Source: Undaria pinnatifida | Lineage: Eukaryota; Sar; Phaeophyceae; Laminariales; Alariaceae | Assembly (NCBI GenBank): GCA_012845835.1 | Contig: JABAKD010000002.1 | Location: forward strand, 26,834,710 to 26,898,709 | Reading direction: 5' to 3' | DNA length: 64,000 nt | Shown here: positions 12,971-22,229 of the stretch, in pieces | Layout of the letters: the number at the start of each line of letters is the position of its first letter | How positions within the stretch are numbered: the stretch's first letter is position 1 | Program-made: the position numbers and the translations under genes | Notes under the pieces: generated by a model | What the model was told of the DNA's origin: nothing | The model's input: the letters and a program-made list of their open reading frames with translations, nothing else | The model's database searches: none

Positions 12971-15900
12971 GCTGTTGTTGCCGTTGTTGTTGTTGTTGTT
13001 GTTGTTGTTGTTGCTGTTGTTGTTGTTGCTGTTGCTGTTAATGTTGTTGCTGTTGCTGTTAATGTTGTTGCTGTTGCTGTTAATGTTGGTGTTGGGGCTG
13101 TTTCTTATGCGGTCCAATTTCGAACTTCAGAATAATAGTTTTCGATCCCAAAAATGAAAGCACTTGCTTGTGCAGTCCGAATGTGCAAAATTGAACCGGA
13201 AAAAAAAAGTGATTTTGATAATCCGATGGCCCGAGCAGTCAGATTTTGGCCCATAACCTGTCGGACAAAAAACGATTTGAGAATCCGATGGCCCTAGTCG
13301 TCAGATTTTGGCCCAAAATCCGACGAAGAAATCTGATTTGAGAAGCCGATGGCCCAAGTCGCCAGATTTTGGCCCCAAAATCCGACGGCTTCGGTTAAGA
13401 GATTTTCAAATCGAAAGATGGCATGGTCTCTAAAACTCAAGATGTTATCCGCGTATAATAGCACGCAGCAGCACGATCGATGAGTTGGATGGGGACACCT
13501 CGACGTTGTGTCGCGCCTGACGCGCAGCCGGCGGTCGGCGCGTCTCTCCGCGGCCAGACTACCGCCGGCTGGCGCGGGCTCGGGCCTAAAGACCAGGAGA
13601 AGCGCACTCGGCGCGTGCCTCTCCGTGGATACGTACTCGTACCGCAGACTGCAGCAACTCAGCAACAGAGTAGTCAGCATGCTGGGCCCGGATGCTTTAT
13701 ACATGGTGGTCAAAATACAATAGACCAAGACAGGTTGGGCACACTCGGTACATCGCTTCGTCGCCATACTGGAAGCAGTCGGCGTGGGCTCGGACCCTTG
13801 TTCTCGACGCCCAGTGCAGCGTGCGCCTCTCCTCGCGGCGCGAAACCACAACAGTTGGTTGCCGTTTTGCTCGAATCTCTGTGCGCACGCTCTCACCCAT
13901 TTTGTTCAAAACATGATCCGATTTCTTGGCACCAAGACACCTTCCGATTTCCGAAGTACATGACTGAAAAATCCGATTTTTGGTCAAAATCTGAAGCTCG
14001 AAATCTGAACCGCATAGGAAACAGCCTGGCGATCGCTTCATGCTGTTGATGTTAGACCCAGATGCTGCCATAGAAGTAGTAAGGTATACCAGGTACCACT
14101 TTTTGGCAGAAAAAGAAATGAACGACGGAGATCATTGACCCAAGATCGTCGGTTTTTCGTTTTTTTTTTCCTGGCATGTTGTTCGCCGTACACCTACTAC
14201 TGTAGGCCATGGAATTGTTCGTCAAGCAGCGCCCTTTTTTCCCCCCTCCAAAATCAGTTTTTTCTTTGCCTCAGAGGGGATATAGGGCTCCCCCCCTCAA
14301 TAGGTTAGGAGCCCTCGGAAAAAAAAAGAGTACACCTTTTTGCAGTAGCCCTCCAAAATCAATTTTTGCCTCAGAAGGGTACAGGGCTCCTCGAGAGGTT
14401 AGGAGCCGTCGCAAAAAAAAAAGTACACCTTTTTGCAGTAGCCCTCCAAAATCAGTTTTTGCCTCAGAAGGGTGTAGGGCTCCTCCTCAATATCTTAGGA
14501 ACCCTCGGAAAAAAAAAGGTACATCTTTTTGCAGTAGCCCTCCAAAATCAGTTTTTGCCTCAGAGGGGTGTAGGGCTCCTCCTCAATAGCTTAGGAGCCC
14601 TCGGAAAAAAAAGGTACATATTTTTGCAGTAGCCCTCCAAAATCAGTTTTTGCCTTAGAAGGGTGTAGGGCTCCTCCTCAACAGGTTAGGAGCCCTCGGA
14701 AAAAAAAGTACACGTTTTTGCAGTAGCCCTCCAAAATCAGTTTTTGCCTCAGAGGGGTATGGGGCTCCTCCTCAATAGGTTAGGAGCCCTCAGAAAAAAA
14801 AGGTACACCTTTTTGCAGTAGCATGCATCGTTACTACTGTTGTTGCCGTAGCATAATCTCGTACCTTGATGTCACACGTGACTTTTTACTTTTTTTCTAA
14901 CCTCGTATTCTGGCGTTTTTCGGTCTGTTTCTGCCGTTTTTTTTTGTTCTTGTCCGGCGTTTTTTCGTTCGTTTTCGACGAACTCTGCATCATAACGCGT
15001 CGGCACTTTTAAAATGTGGTGCATGGCTCGGGCCTCGGATCCGTGCGGTGTTTTGTCAGGTTCAAGAATTGCCGGCGGCGGACTTGACTACCCCCGAGGG
15101 ACGGGCGGCCATCCAGAAAGTTCAGGTGATCCCACCACACCCACATTACTAGCGTCGATGTCGCTCGCTCACCATTTTGGCGGGGCGCTAAGGCTGTACA
15201 TAGGTGTCACAACGGTTGGAGGCCGCGGCGGCTTGCCCTCTCGTTGCCGCGGCAGTACCGCTGTGTTACGGAACGGATTTACGCTGACACACGACACTTA
15301 CTTGGAAGTGCGATTGAGCTTAAGCTTTTACTTTTTTACCCACCCGTCCGGGGATGTAAATACATTGGTGCTCCTTGTACACGAATTCTGTGAGGTGGTG
15401 GTGATGCTATTATTAGATTATTGGTGTTGCGCTTGCAGCGCTCAGGCCATTGATGTGGGCAACCGCCCCTCCCCATGCGCAGAGTGTAAACTGTAAAACC
15501 CCTACGTCGCTCGGTCGGTATAAGGGAGGGAGGTTGAGAATTGGCGGAGCGCGTGAGTCAACGTCGGTTGAACATTGGTTTTGGTTGTCTTGCAGGTATT
15601 GCTCCCTTGCCCTCTCTCAGTCCCTCCCCATCTCTCCTTTCTTGTTCAGCGCGTCGGCCCGCCCCATCTCATACTCTACCATCCTATCCCATCCTATCCC
15701 ATCCCATCCAATAGCATTCTGTACAATACCGTACCATCCCATACCATTATCAAACCGTACCCTACCACATGCCACACCACACCACACCACACCACACCAC
15801 ACCACACCACACCACACCACACCACACCACACCACACCACACCACACCACACCACACCACACTACCACACACCACACCACACCACACCACACCACACCAC

Positions 15901-16665
15901 ACCACACCACACCACACCACACCACACCACACCACACCACACCACACCACACCACGCCACACCACACCACACCACACCACACCACACCACACCACACCAC
16001 ACCACACCACACCACACCACACCACACCACACCACACCACACCACACCACACCACACACCACACCACACCACACCACACCACACCACACCACACCACACC
16101 ACACACCACACCACACCACACCACACCACACCACACCACACCACACCACACCACACCACTCCACACCACTCCACACCACACCACACCACACCACACCACA
16201 CCACACCACACCGCACCACCCCACGCCATCCCATCCCATCCCACCCCACCCCATACCATACCACCCCACATCATCCCATCCCACCGCACCCCATACCAAA
16301 CCTTCCACATGCTGTCAACGAGGCGTTCTCACCCTTGCCCCCACCCCCATCCCCTGAATGTATACGCCTCGCTTAACTCGCCCCAGGGTACGCTGAGATC
16401 GTACAAGGCTGTCGGTATCGCTGAGCATTGGGAGTTGACGATGTTGTTGTTCGACGCGACCGTCACGAGCCCCGTTCGCCACTGGAGCCACGCGTTGGTA
16501 CCGAGCGCTGACGAGGCTAGCGTGTTCAGAAAGGAGGTTCTCGAGTGGGCTTACCTCAGCCCTGATATTCACAATGCGCTTGCTGCTGACATACTCTTGT
16601 ACGAGATGGCCTTGTCAGTGTTTAAGAACCAGACAAGCACGTTATTGGGTACGGTTTGGAATTGA
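3187..16665 (+). CDS. ST-A: carbohydrate-type sulfotransferase, six exons, ~308 aa
   Basis: Exons: 3187-3330, 4627-4759, 5523-5616, 10365-10491, 11703-11852, 16387-16665 (stop TGA 16663-16665). All introns are GT-AG, with phases 0,1,2,0,0; the joined frame is open for 308 codons. Residues 1-48 are basic then hydrophobic, suggesting a signal anchor. K70-S-G-G-S-S75 matches the 5'-phosphosulfate loop of PAPS-dependent sulfotransferases; R141-H-P-I-D-R-L-V-S149 matches the 3'-phosphate motif. By family knowledge such enzymes move sulfate from PAPS to sugar hydroxyls in the Golgi lumen; the acceptor here is unknown. Cysteines are conserved with ST-B (YCTV, QCEY, FxCP, WCG, LCAD), fitting luminal disulfides. 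Exon borders were fixed by comparison with ST-B: exons 2 and 4 have identical lengths in both genes. The first ATG in the exon 1 frame is at 3187. Exon 1 is less certain than exons 2-6. Confidence 0.82.
3340..3600. repeat. TGTGTT/GTGTGC-rich low-complexity tract
   Basis: GT-rich degenerate repeats of GTGTTGTGTG type, directly after the ST-A exon 1 donor. Confidence 0.6.
3793..4352 (+). repeat. TTAA-type MITE with its 52-bp core amplified ~10-fold
   Basis: Unit CCCCTTCAGAGCCCCAAAAC + CCGTCCCTATACTAAATCCA + AGTAATTTATAA repeats from about 3806 to 4318. The array ends with the MITE terminus CCAGTTGTAAAGGCGTTAA (4334-4352). Units carry scattered substitutions and alternate CTATACTAAATCC/CTGTACTAAGTTC variants, a sign of higher-order duplication. 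In ST-A intron 1. Confidence 0.85.
4403..4496 (-). mobile_element. TTAA-type MITE, inverted copy
   Basis: TTGACGTCTTCACTACTGGA ... GAAGTTAGTATAGGGAGGGA ... CGAGGGGTTGA: reverse copy of the 5999 element with decayed TTAA ends. Confidence 0.6.
4627..4759 (+). CDS. ST-A exon 2: PAPS 5'-phosphosulfate-binding motif
   Basis: 133 nt between acceptor CCGCCAG and donor GTATGA. It encodes YCTVFTYMAKSGGSSVK, the P-loop-like PAPS motif, with K70 as the expected catalytic/phosphate-binding lysine. ST-B has an exon of exactly 133 nt with the equivalent YCTVYIHMVKSGGTTIK. The donor is followed within 30 nt by a long G-run tract. Confidence 0.85.
4785..4865 (+). repeat. G-run tract, quadruplex-prone
   Basis: Repeated runs of 7-12 G separated by single T, C or A, starting 26 nt after the ST-A exon 2 donor. 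Confidence 0.8.
5523..5616 (+). CDS. ST-A exon 3
   Basis: 94 nt, acceptor CTCTCCAG, donor GTGATG. It encodes VCESDG...GCIDALYNSAVIFGHGEYL; the paralogous ST-B exon is 15 nt (five codons) longer and keeps phase. The 3' 46 nt of this exon are duplicated 121 bp downstream. Confidence 0.75.
5571..5809 (+). repeat. 121-bp tandem duplication of ST-A exon 3 end plus donor
   Basis: The unit 5571-5691 is repeated at 5692-5809. Each copy holds the last 46 nt of exon 3, the GTGATG donor and about 70 nt of intron. I see only three differences, all transitions, so the duplication looks young. The second copy lacks the 5' half of the exon and an obvious acceptor, so it probably offers a decoy donor rather than a second exon. 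Confidence 0.85.
5999..6086 (+). mobile_element. Single-unit TTAA-type MITE (piggyBac-like)
   Basis: 88 bp bounded by TTAA on both sides. Imperfect terminal inverted repeats TTAACCTCTTT / TTAACGCCTTT (9 of 11). Non-coding. Class inferred from TTAA and TIR only. Confidence 0.65.
6105..8060 (+). repeat. Degenerate ~75-bp tandem repeats (GGCCTTAATATACTAG)
   Basis: AGGCCTCTTTTGGCCTTAAT then ATACTAGTTTTAGTGTAGGG recurs at 6110-6250 and about ten times from 7235 to 7985. A second word around GTGGTCTCCTATCGTATTTG recurs near 7375, 7675 and 8040. 6260-7230 shows nothing recognisable. All within ST-A intron 3. Confidence 0.65.
8205..9610 (+). repeat. Dispersed repeat D, copy A (interrupted)
   Basis: 8205-8587 and 9151-9610 align with 50875-51680: shared blocks TTCAAATTCCCGAAGAT, TTCGTTCGACGAACTC, ATGGATCGAGATGAACTCTT and TACCCGGAATCTTTCAGCAA. 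Interrupted by the 563-bp insertion. No credible protein. Confidence 0.75.
8588..9150 (+). mobile_element. 563-bp insertion with 9-bp target duplication
   Basis: Flanked by AACACATTT at 8579-8587 and 9151-9159. The related repeat at 50870-51680 has this site once and uninterrupted (about 51229-51240). The ends are TATAAAAC... and ...GTTTTACATGTA, a weak inverted terminus. The structured motif sits about 20 bp inside the left end. A 9-bp duplication fits Mutator-like elements, but the class is an inference. Non-coding. Confidence 0.7.
9612..9660 (+). repeat. Structured motif copy, 5'-truncated
   Basis: GCGATAAATTTAGGGTCGAT AGTCATCTTTGCAAGCTGCG directly follows repeat D copy A. Confidence 0.5.
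10141..10363 (+). repeat. (CCA)n/(CAA)n/(GAC)n tract before ST-A exon 4
   Basis: ACGACGAC, then about 30 CCA/ACC units (10208-10296), then CAA and ACG units up to the exon 4 acceptor. Confidence 0.85.
10365..10491 (+). CDS. ST-A exon 4: PAPS 3'-phosphate-binding motif
   Basis: 127 nt, acceptor CCAACAG, donor GTATGA. It encodes [18 protein letters not shown], the sulfotransferase 3'-PB motif with R141 and S149. Length and phases (2 in, 0 out) equal those of ST-B exon 4. The acceptor directly follows a (CCA)n/(CAA)n/(ACG)n tract. Confidence 0.87.
10740..10880 (+). repeat. SINE-body repeat (S2-related), copy 1
   Basis: AATCGACGAGGGAAGAAA, then CATAAAAATGAAGGCGCGTA, GTGGGGAGGGG, ATCCCGGATCTAAGTTACGA. 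The block recurs at 27565, 35960 and 48505. It shares the GATAAAAATGAAGGC core with family S2 but lacks the tRNA-like head. Confidence 0.65.
10990..11300 (+). repeat. CGTCAAG/TTGACGG repeat pair
   Basis: AGTATGACAGGTCGAAAGAC GCCTTGACAGG (11083) recurs as AGTATGATAAGTCCAAAGAC GCCTTGACGGG (11200); ~118-bp period; in ST-A intron 4. Confidence 0.6.
11703..11852 (+). CDS. ST-A exon 5
   Basis: 150 nt, acceptor CTTTTCAG, donor GTGAGA, phase 0 on both sides. It encodes 50 residues beginning WCGDVEMEEPM and ending LHLCADDPQ, aligned with the 49-residue ST-B exon (WCGGTQEEST...AAFCSENQ). Conserved Trp, Cys and Pro positions mark it as real coding sequence. Confidence 0.85.
11864..12560 (+). repeat. 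Poly-C minisatellite after ST-A exon 5
   Basis: At least six copies of a poly-C run + CTCCGGGTGATGTACATT + GGTTGAGTGCCCCATGGGGT + ACACTGTGGG, period about 70-180 bp. Starts 12 nt downstream of the exon 5 donor. Confidence 0.8.
12899..13090 (+). repeat. (TTG)n microsatellite
   Basis: About 60 TTG units with interspersed CTG and three TTGCTGTTGCTGTTAATG units at the 3' end. Confidence 0.92.
13096..14026. mobile_element. ~930-bp TIR element in ST-A intron 5
   Basis: Left GGCTGTTTCTTATGCGGTCC AATTTCGAACTTCAG; the right end, reverse-complemented, is GGCTGTTTCCTATGCGGTTC AGATTTCGAGCTTCAG. The interior has ~60-bp direct repeats (GATGGCCC..GTCAGATTTTGGCC) at 13190-13390. No target duplication or transposase seen. 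Confidence 0.6.
14224..14823 (+). repeat. ~93-bp hairpin satellite, seven units
   Basis: Unit: CCCTCCAAAATCAGTTTTTG CCTCAGAGGGGTGT then AGGGCTCCTCCTCAATAGGT TAGGAGCCCT + A-run + GTACACCTTTTTGCAGTAG. Each unit contains the stem AGGGCTCCT/AGGAGCCCT with an 11-12 nt loop. In ST-A intron 5. Confidence 0.88.
15265..15360 (+). mobile_element. SINE family R, 3' fragment in ST-A intron 5
   Basis: GCTGACACACGACAC, AGTGCGATTGAGCTTAAGCT and CCACCCGTCCGGGGATG correspond to the last ~95 bp of the 17977 copy. Confidence 0.55.
15769..16225 (+). repeat. (CCACA)n pentamer array
   Basis: About 90 units with few interruptions, preceded and followed by degenerate CCCATAC/CCCATCC units; ends about 160 nt before the last ST-A exon. 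Confidence 0.93.
16387..16665 (+). CDS. ST-A exon 6 (terminal)
   Basis: Acceptor CGCCCCAG after the (CCACA)n array. It encodes SYKAVGIAEHWELTMLLFDA...TVWN and stops at 16663. The ST-B terminal exon reads SYKAVGIFEHFELSMELFDA, a C-terminal helix block typical of this sulfotransferase group. AATAAAA about 105 nt after the stop could serve polyadenylation. Confidence 0.87.
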   Translation, partial: GTLRSYKAVGIAEHWELTMLLFDATVTSPVRHWSHALVPSADEASVFRKEVLEWAYLSPDIHNALAADILLYEMALSVFKNQTSTLLGTVWN

Positions 16666-16669
16666 CCTT

Positions 16670-17940
16670 GACCCGTGTTAGAATTTTTGACCGACGCATT
16701 TTTGGTAAAAACACTTGGAGTCAAGTGTAGGATACGTTTTGCAGTAATTTGTTTTTTTGCAGTTAACACATGGGTTATAATAAAAAATATCAGTAGCCCC
16801 TTTAGACCTGTGCCCACGCGTTTTTGGGCTCGACCTGCTTGGAATTAGAGAAGAGCATTTTTGCAGTAGAAGATGAACAGGTAATATACGCATATAGGCT
16901 GTTTAAGGTTTCCAAATTTGTTTTGGGTTGGAAAAAAGATTGTCATAGTAGTATTGAAACCGATTTTGACTGTCATACGAGGTATCCCGAGGCCAATCAG
17001 CGCACGAAAAAGATACGTTGGAAGCTTCCAAAAAATGTTTTTCAGCAGAGAAAAATCATGTTTCTAGCTTAATTTTGCGCTGATTTTTCGTGGGTTGGGT
17101 TGACCTTGGATTGAAAAGTTCGACGGTTTCAATACTATTCTTGATACATTTTCCCACCCCAAGAACTACCCAACCAAGGTTGGCAGTTCGCAAACACCGT
17201 GTTTTTGTCTGACGAGGTTTGGAAGTGATTAGCTGATCCACCTGGTTTAAAAGCTGGCTGTGACGGTGTGTGTACAGTACTTGTCACCACTTAACCCCTT
17301 TTGAGGGAAAAAAAGGAGCCCACCCTCTTTTGCGACAAACTAATTGGAATGTTAGTGTCTTTTTTTTTTCAGTATTTGAAGGGAACCTTCCACCCGTGTA
17401 TTAGGGACAAACTACACACTTGGAATTCGTGTTCCATCTTTTTTGCAGTGTGCGTTATTTTTGCAGTGCTTAAATGGTCAAGAAAACTCTTATTTTGGGC
17501 CAAAATGCTCGTTACGATTTGAGATTGACCAACCGTTTTGGACGGAACTGTAGGACCAGTTGGGGGATTAACGTGTACTGCTATACCCGAACGGTTCTCA
17601 CGTTTTGTGTCGAGGGTGAATAGCTGGCTGTGATGTATGTGTATAGTGCATCACACCACCTAAGAAGTTCTAGTTTTTGCCGCCCCCAAGGGCTCCGAAA
17701 TGCTTCACTTACGAGAGGCAGAGTGCGTTCTACACTAGTTTCAGTATTAACAAGATGGTTTTCTTTTGTGTTCTCGTGCAAACGTCCTGCGATTTCAGTA
17801 TTGACAAGATGGCGCTTCTTTCGTGTTTTGGTGCAAGAGCGTTTCGTGCGATTTTTTCGTGGCAAAGGTGAAGCCATTTTTTCTCGCAGCTCCCAGTTTC
17901 GTACCAGGTGTATTCTTTTTACCTTGTGGGTGGTGTCGTG
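16670..17940. other. Intergenic, no supported feature
   Basis: A/T-rich sequence with degenerate words (TTTTGCAGT, TGGGTTGG, GTGTATAGTGCATCAC) but no gene. Repeated GTTTTTGTGTTCTCGTGCAAACGT-like segments occur near 17760 and again near 20320. Confidence 0.4.
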
Positions 17941-17943
17941 TAC

Positions 17944-18411
17944 TGTCATGAGGCTTAGTTTGGGTAAGATGTCGGTCGGCGGAAGGCCATCTCCCATGGC
18001 CAGGGGTTTTGTTAGTGGGTGAGCTTGCGCAAGTCCCACACTACCCGGAAAGATGACATTCCGGGCGGCTATCTCCACCGAAACTGACCCTCAGGGGACA
18101 GGCCGGGTCGACATACACACGCACCCGTATACAACGGCAGCTTGCGCTGCCGGGGTTGTAACGAAGACCACTGATAGGGACAGCTTACGCTATACCTACA
18201 ATGGGACCCGAAGGGTGCGCCAGCTAGCGTTGGGCTGCGAAAGCAACTGAGTAAAATGGACACACGACGCGTATGAAAATACGTGGAAGTGTGGTGAGCT
18301 AAAGCTTTATTTTTCCCCATCCGCCGGGGAGGATAAAAAAAAAAAAAAAGCTATCGGTTTTGACCTTTTGCAAGTGGTCAGACGGACTAATACCCCACTA
18401 ATACCTTAACA
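17944..18411 (+). mobile_element. Solo TRIM LTR split by a SINE
   Basis: LTR sequence 17944-17968 continues at 18351-18411. The two parts sum to 86 bp, the full LTR length. GTAC flanks both ends (17940-17943 and 18412-18415), a likely target duplication. The interruption is the SINE at 17977-18347. Confidence 0.75.
17977..18347 (+). mobile_element. SINE family R, full-length copy with A-tail
   Basis: About 370 bp starting CGGCGGAAGGCC and ending ATCCGCCGGGGAGGATAAA plus a run of A. Imperfect target duplications AAGATGTCGGT (17966-17976) and AAGCTATCGGT (18348-18358) flank it. It is non-coding. Related copies lie at 58068, 29220, 30257, 15265 and 29640. The GC-rich head has paired GAGCTTGCGC/GCAGCTTGCGC motifs; it is not an evident tRNA. 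Confidence 0.75.
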
Positions 18412-18979
18412 GTACTGTATGTTGCGTCATTTATCTTTGTTTTTGTTTTTTTCGTCCGGCTTTCGTGTTACCACCCTTTAGAAATGCACTCACACGTCTG
18501 GGGGGGGGGGAAAGCTTGGAATATGTTGATTGTAGAGTGGGAAAATTTCGGCACCACTACGTGTAGTTGACGGGTTATATCCCCTTCATAAAATTTCACT
18601 TAAGGTGTTTGGAGACATTATTCTTGCAATTAGACTGTTAGTTGGAATTTGTTTGGAATTTTGTTTTTGGCGGTGGAGTATTGGTTAAGCTTGCATCGCG
18701 AGATGCAAGCGGCGATTTCTTTTTTGGTGATTCGAAGTTATTATCGGGAGCATACTCGTAGCTGTTTGTCGTAGCTGTTTTTGTATTTGTCCTATTCTGT
18801 GTTGCGACATACCAGGATATTCGGTGCAGCAGGATCTTTTGTGTTTTGTGATTTGTGTTTTGTGTGCTTTTTTTTACATGCAGCCGTAGGCTAGATTGTC
18901 TTTCTCTTTATGTCACTGCAGCCAGCAGTCATTAGTGTGTTGTTTGGTGCGTAAGTTAATTCAGATGTAGAGTTATTCT

Positions 18980-19075
18980 AACGACGTCAGCTGTGAGTTC
19001 GACGAATTTAGGGTCGATGCTCATCTTTGCAAGCTGCGCACTATTATATCGATCGCACGTCTTTCGTAAGTTTCA
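18980..19075 (+). repeat. Structured 50-nt motif, reference copy
   Basis: Core 18988-19036. CAGCT (18988-18992) can pair with AGCTG (19032-19036), TGAG (18994-18997) with CTCA (19020-19023), and TCGAC (18999-19003) with GTCGA (19013-19017). The tail ATCGATCGCACGTCTTTCGT and beyond is shared with the 40333 copy. About 15 copies are scattered on both strands; function unknown. Confidence 0.7.
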
Positions 19076-20075
19076 TAAATCAAAACCTAATATAAGATGG
19101 CGTTGTATTACGTTACCTATCATGCGTGACCAATTAACCTACCAATAACTTTCTGAACAGTTTGATGTGCTCATTAATTGATGCTTTGTTATGTAGTAGT
19201 TGGGTACCGGTTTGTTGGTTATAGCACATAGAATTGTTTTTTTTCTTGGGTTGGTTGTTTTATTTCAATCAGGAGTGCTGTAGTATGTAATCATATTATA
19301 TAGAATTCGCGGACAACAAGCCAGAAGGGAAGCTGGTGGCTAACGGCTACTGGTACATGCTGCCGTAGTGGTCCCTCGATAGTGCCGGTTGAGTAGTGCG
19401 GGCTGCCCGCTATAGTGCTTGGCACATACCGAAACAACGAGTAGCGGCAGTAAGCAGACTAGCGCCGGTACTTCCGGGTTGCACATACATACTAGCCCGA
19501 TAGAGACCAGTACTGCTGTACTGCTGTTGTTTTGCTGTCTGCCCGATCGCGCCCGATGGAATCGATTCGACCACTCTGACGGCTGTATTTTCCAGCTGGG
19601 AATGGCAATTTTTCTATGCTTTGTAGTTGCCCCGGGGCCTCCATTTTTAATTCTTGTGTTTGTGGGACGGTAGCCCCGTAGCAGGTTGATCTCTTCCGTA
19701 TAAGATGTATGTTGTGGAGACACACCGAGGTGGGTTGTGTGCGTAACCGCACTCTCGAGGGTCAACGATGAGGGAACACCTCAGAGTGCTCTCGAGGAGC
19801 CAGGATGGTCTTGAAGGCTTAAGACTATAGTGATAACGAGGCGGTACGATCTAGGGAATAGAGCCCGGTATTCGCGTGTGTGTGTGTGTTTTCTGTTGCT
19901 TTTGACGCCACCGTTTGCGTACCTGCGAGCTTTAATAGATGCGGCTGGCTGTGGCTAGTTGCGGTTCTGGCATGGTCAGAGGTCAGTTGGTTTTACTGTG
20001 GGAGTATCATGTTACGGTGCCAGCGCGGCGGTACCGTTTTACTGACCACGGACTTGATTATGCGAGTTAATGTGA

Positions 20076-20076
20076 G

Positions 20077-20132
<56 letters not shown>
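20076..20132 (+). repeat. (CAA)n microsatellite
   Basis: About 19 CAA units following a repeat G fragment. Confidence 0.9.
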
Positions 20133-20139
20133 CTCCCGT

Positions 20140-22200
20140 AAAACCGCACCCGCGCGTTAGGGGGTAAATTACTTACTTGGAGATAGTGCAGGTGGATTAT
20201 TTTTTCTTCTGCACCAGTAAACGGATCAAGAACCAGCCTTATTTTGGCCGAGGGTAAAACAAAATCTCACGTCGAGATTGAGACAGGGTGAGTCCGACAC
20301 TAATTTCAGCATAAGAGAATGTTTTTGTGTCTCTTCTCGTGCAAACGTTGAGCCAATTTTTTTCCACGCATCAGACAGATGAAACCCCAAGTTTATGATT
20401 TATGTGTATGTCCTTCAGGGCAGTATTACAAGCTTAGTCAGGGCTCTGTGGAGATGCAGCGCGAATAACTAACAGCCGTTGCCGCCGGTGTGCTGCGCAA
20501 CCTGCCGTTGGTGTTCTGGTTTCGGACCCGGCAGGGCGCCCCGGTCGTCTTCTTCTCTTCTCAGGTTGACCCTCCGCCGTGTTTTCCGCGCTCTCAACCG
20601 CCTTTTGACCGTCGCCCCGCCCCGCACATCCCTCCTTGTTAGTCTCCCAGGGCAAAAACATAGCAGAGAGATCCATGGTCTACGTATGTATGATCTGAAT
20701 GGCCTTTTGGCACATGTTTACTGCTGGGTTAGATCTGTGCTGCACAGATCGTGCACGACATTATATCGTAACGACAGAGGTAGGATCTGTGGATGATCTA
20801 ATAATAATGTAGACTATGTAGATCGAGATTGGTGCGATGTGTGAAAAAAAAGTAAAATCCTCCCCAATTTATTAACCCCTTCGTGACTGGAAACCCATTA
20901 CCGGGGGAAAGTACTGGGAGTTAGTATAGGGAGAGTTTTGGGGGCTCCAAAGCTGGTCTGCCGCGAATATTAGGGTCATTTCTAAACGAGCGTGAACAAT
21001 CTTGTGGTCCAATTCGTGGTGAAACATTACGAAACGTGAACAAAAATAACTTCCTCGCCCAGGTTGCTTGAGTGAGGTCTCTGTCACCGATGCTGGATGA
21101 TATTGTCGAGAACTGTCCGTCTGACCGGGTCCGGAAATCCAAATGACATCAAAACGGTAGAGCAGTACCGGTTTTCTACCCCACCACCATGGTCCAGTCA
21201 GTTCAAGGTACGTAATAATGTTTGAAAGATGCCAGGTAATCACATTCGTATACTACACAGTCACTAATATGATTTGTCATAAGAGCTCTGTTGATATTAG
21301 AGAGAGCGTTGTTACGTGGCATCATTTTCGTATGACTATATAGTAGAGCCCTATTAATACATTGGAGCGTACGAAAGCATAATATCAAGTCGAATGTTAC
21401 GAGTCTAAAGTCTACCACCAGGCAAGGCTTAGTTTGGGTGTGGGTAGACTACTATTGCTCTAAATACTAGTACATACGTGAAGATCAAATAAATGGCGTC
21501 GTCGGCAGTACACGACACGAACATGATGTGCATGAAATGGCAATGTCTTTTGAGAAACAAGACGTTATTAGTTAGTATAAATCACGTTCAGCGGCACATC
21601 TATCTCCGGAATGGAGCCAGCCAGCTACGTGACGACTGGCATTTACGGTACGTTTGAACTCATGTTACATGCACACGGAAGGAGCTCAACCTCATCGTTC
21701 TTGCTATGTTCCCTATTTTGCGATGCACTGGACCTGCCTCAAGGGACATACATACCTCGATTTTTCCCGACCGAGGGAATGGGAAACGGCGGCAGGCCGA
21801 TACCGTACGCTGTTCGCTGCGTACGCCATTCAACCGCAGGATATCTTACTCCGACTCCAAAATCAAAGAATCTACAGCGCATCTCACGTCCAACAATATC
21901 TCCAACAATATTTAGTAAGCCTCGACGCCAAATGCGAAGAGCGACTAACGAGGTGGACCCTCGGGATCCGAAGCGCGTTTGAAGCGGGTGATGCGCTTCC
22001 TTTCTTCTCAACAGCGATGGCGCAGCGACACCGGAGAGAACGGACCGGACGCTGGAGAACGACCCTTTACGCACGGGACCAACTGAACAAGGGAGGCGCT
22101 GCTAGGAGTGCAGCAGAGAGGCGTCATGCCGCGGGAAGCAGGGGTGTGCTGCGCCTACTGCGCTCGAGCACTAGAAGAGGAGGTTTCCCGTTTTGGAGAC
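20140..22200. other. Intergenic, no supported gene
   Basis: Contains a MITE copy (20872) and a TRIM LTR fragment at 21427. A stretch at 21650-22190 is open in two plus-strand frames (up to 189 codons) but shows no domain, and its frames compete; I do not call it a gene. Confidence 0.4.
20872..20965 (-). mobile_element. TTAA-type MITE, truncated copy
   Basis: TTAACCCCTTCGTGACTGGA, then GGGAGTTAGTATAGGGAGAG and TTTTGGGGGCTCC; one end lacks TTAA. Confidence 0.55.
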
Positions 22201-22229
22201 AAAAATACTTGGAATTAGTATAGAGCTCC

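Noticed and set aside
14209-14632. Repeat protein of SPPKSVFASEGCRAPP type
   Set aside because: Frame follows the intronic 93-bp satellite, contains long A-runs and shifts between units.
15450-16376. Long open frames (up to 308 codons) over 15.4-16.4 kb
   Set aside because: Produced by the (CCACA)n array, which is open in several frames on both strands.
18980-19040. Hammerhead ribozyme identity for the structured motif
   Set aside because: The CUGAUGA and GAAA core boxes are absent.
21611-22223. A gene in the 189-codon open frame
   Set aside because: Two overlapping plus-strand frames compete, no domain is seen and a repeat boundary lies within it.
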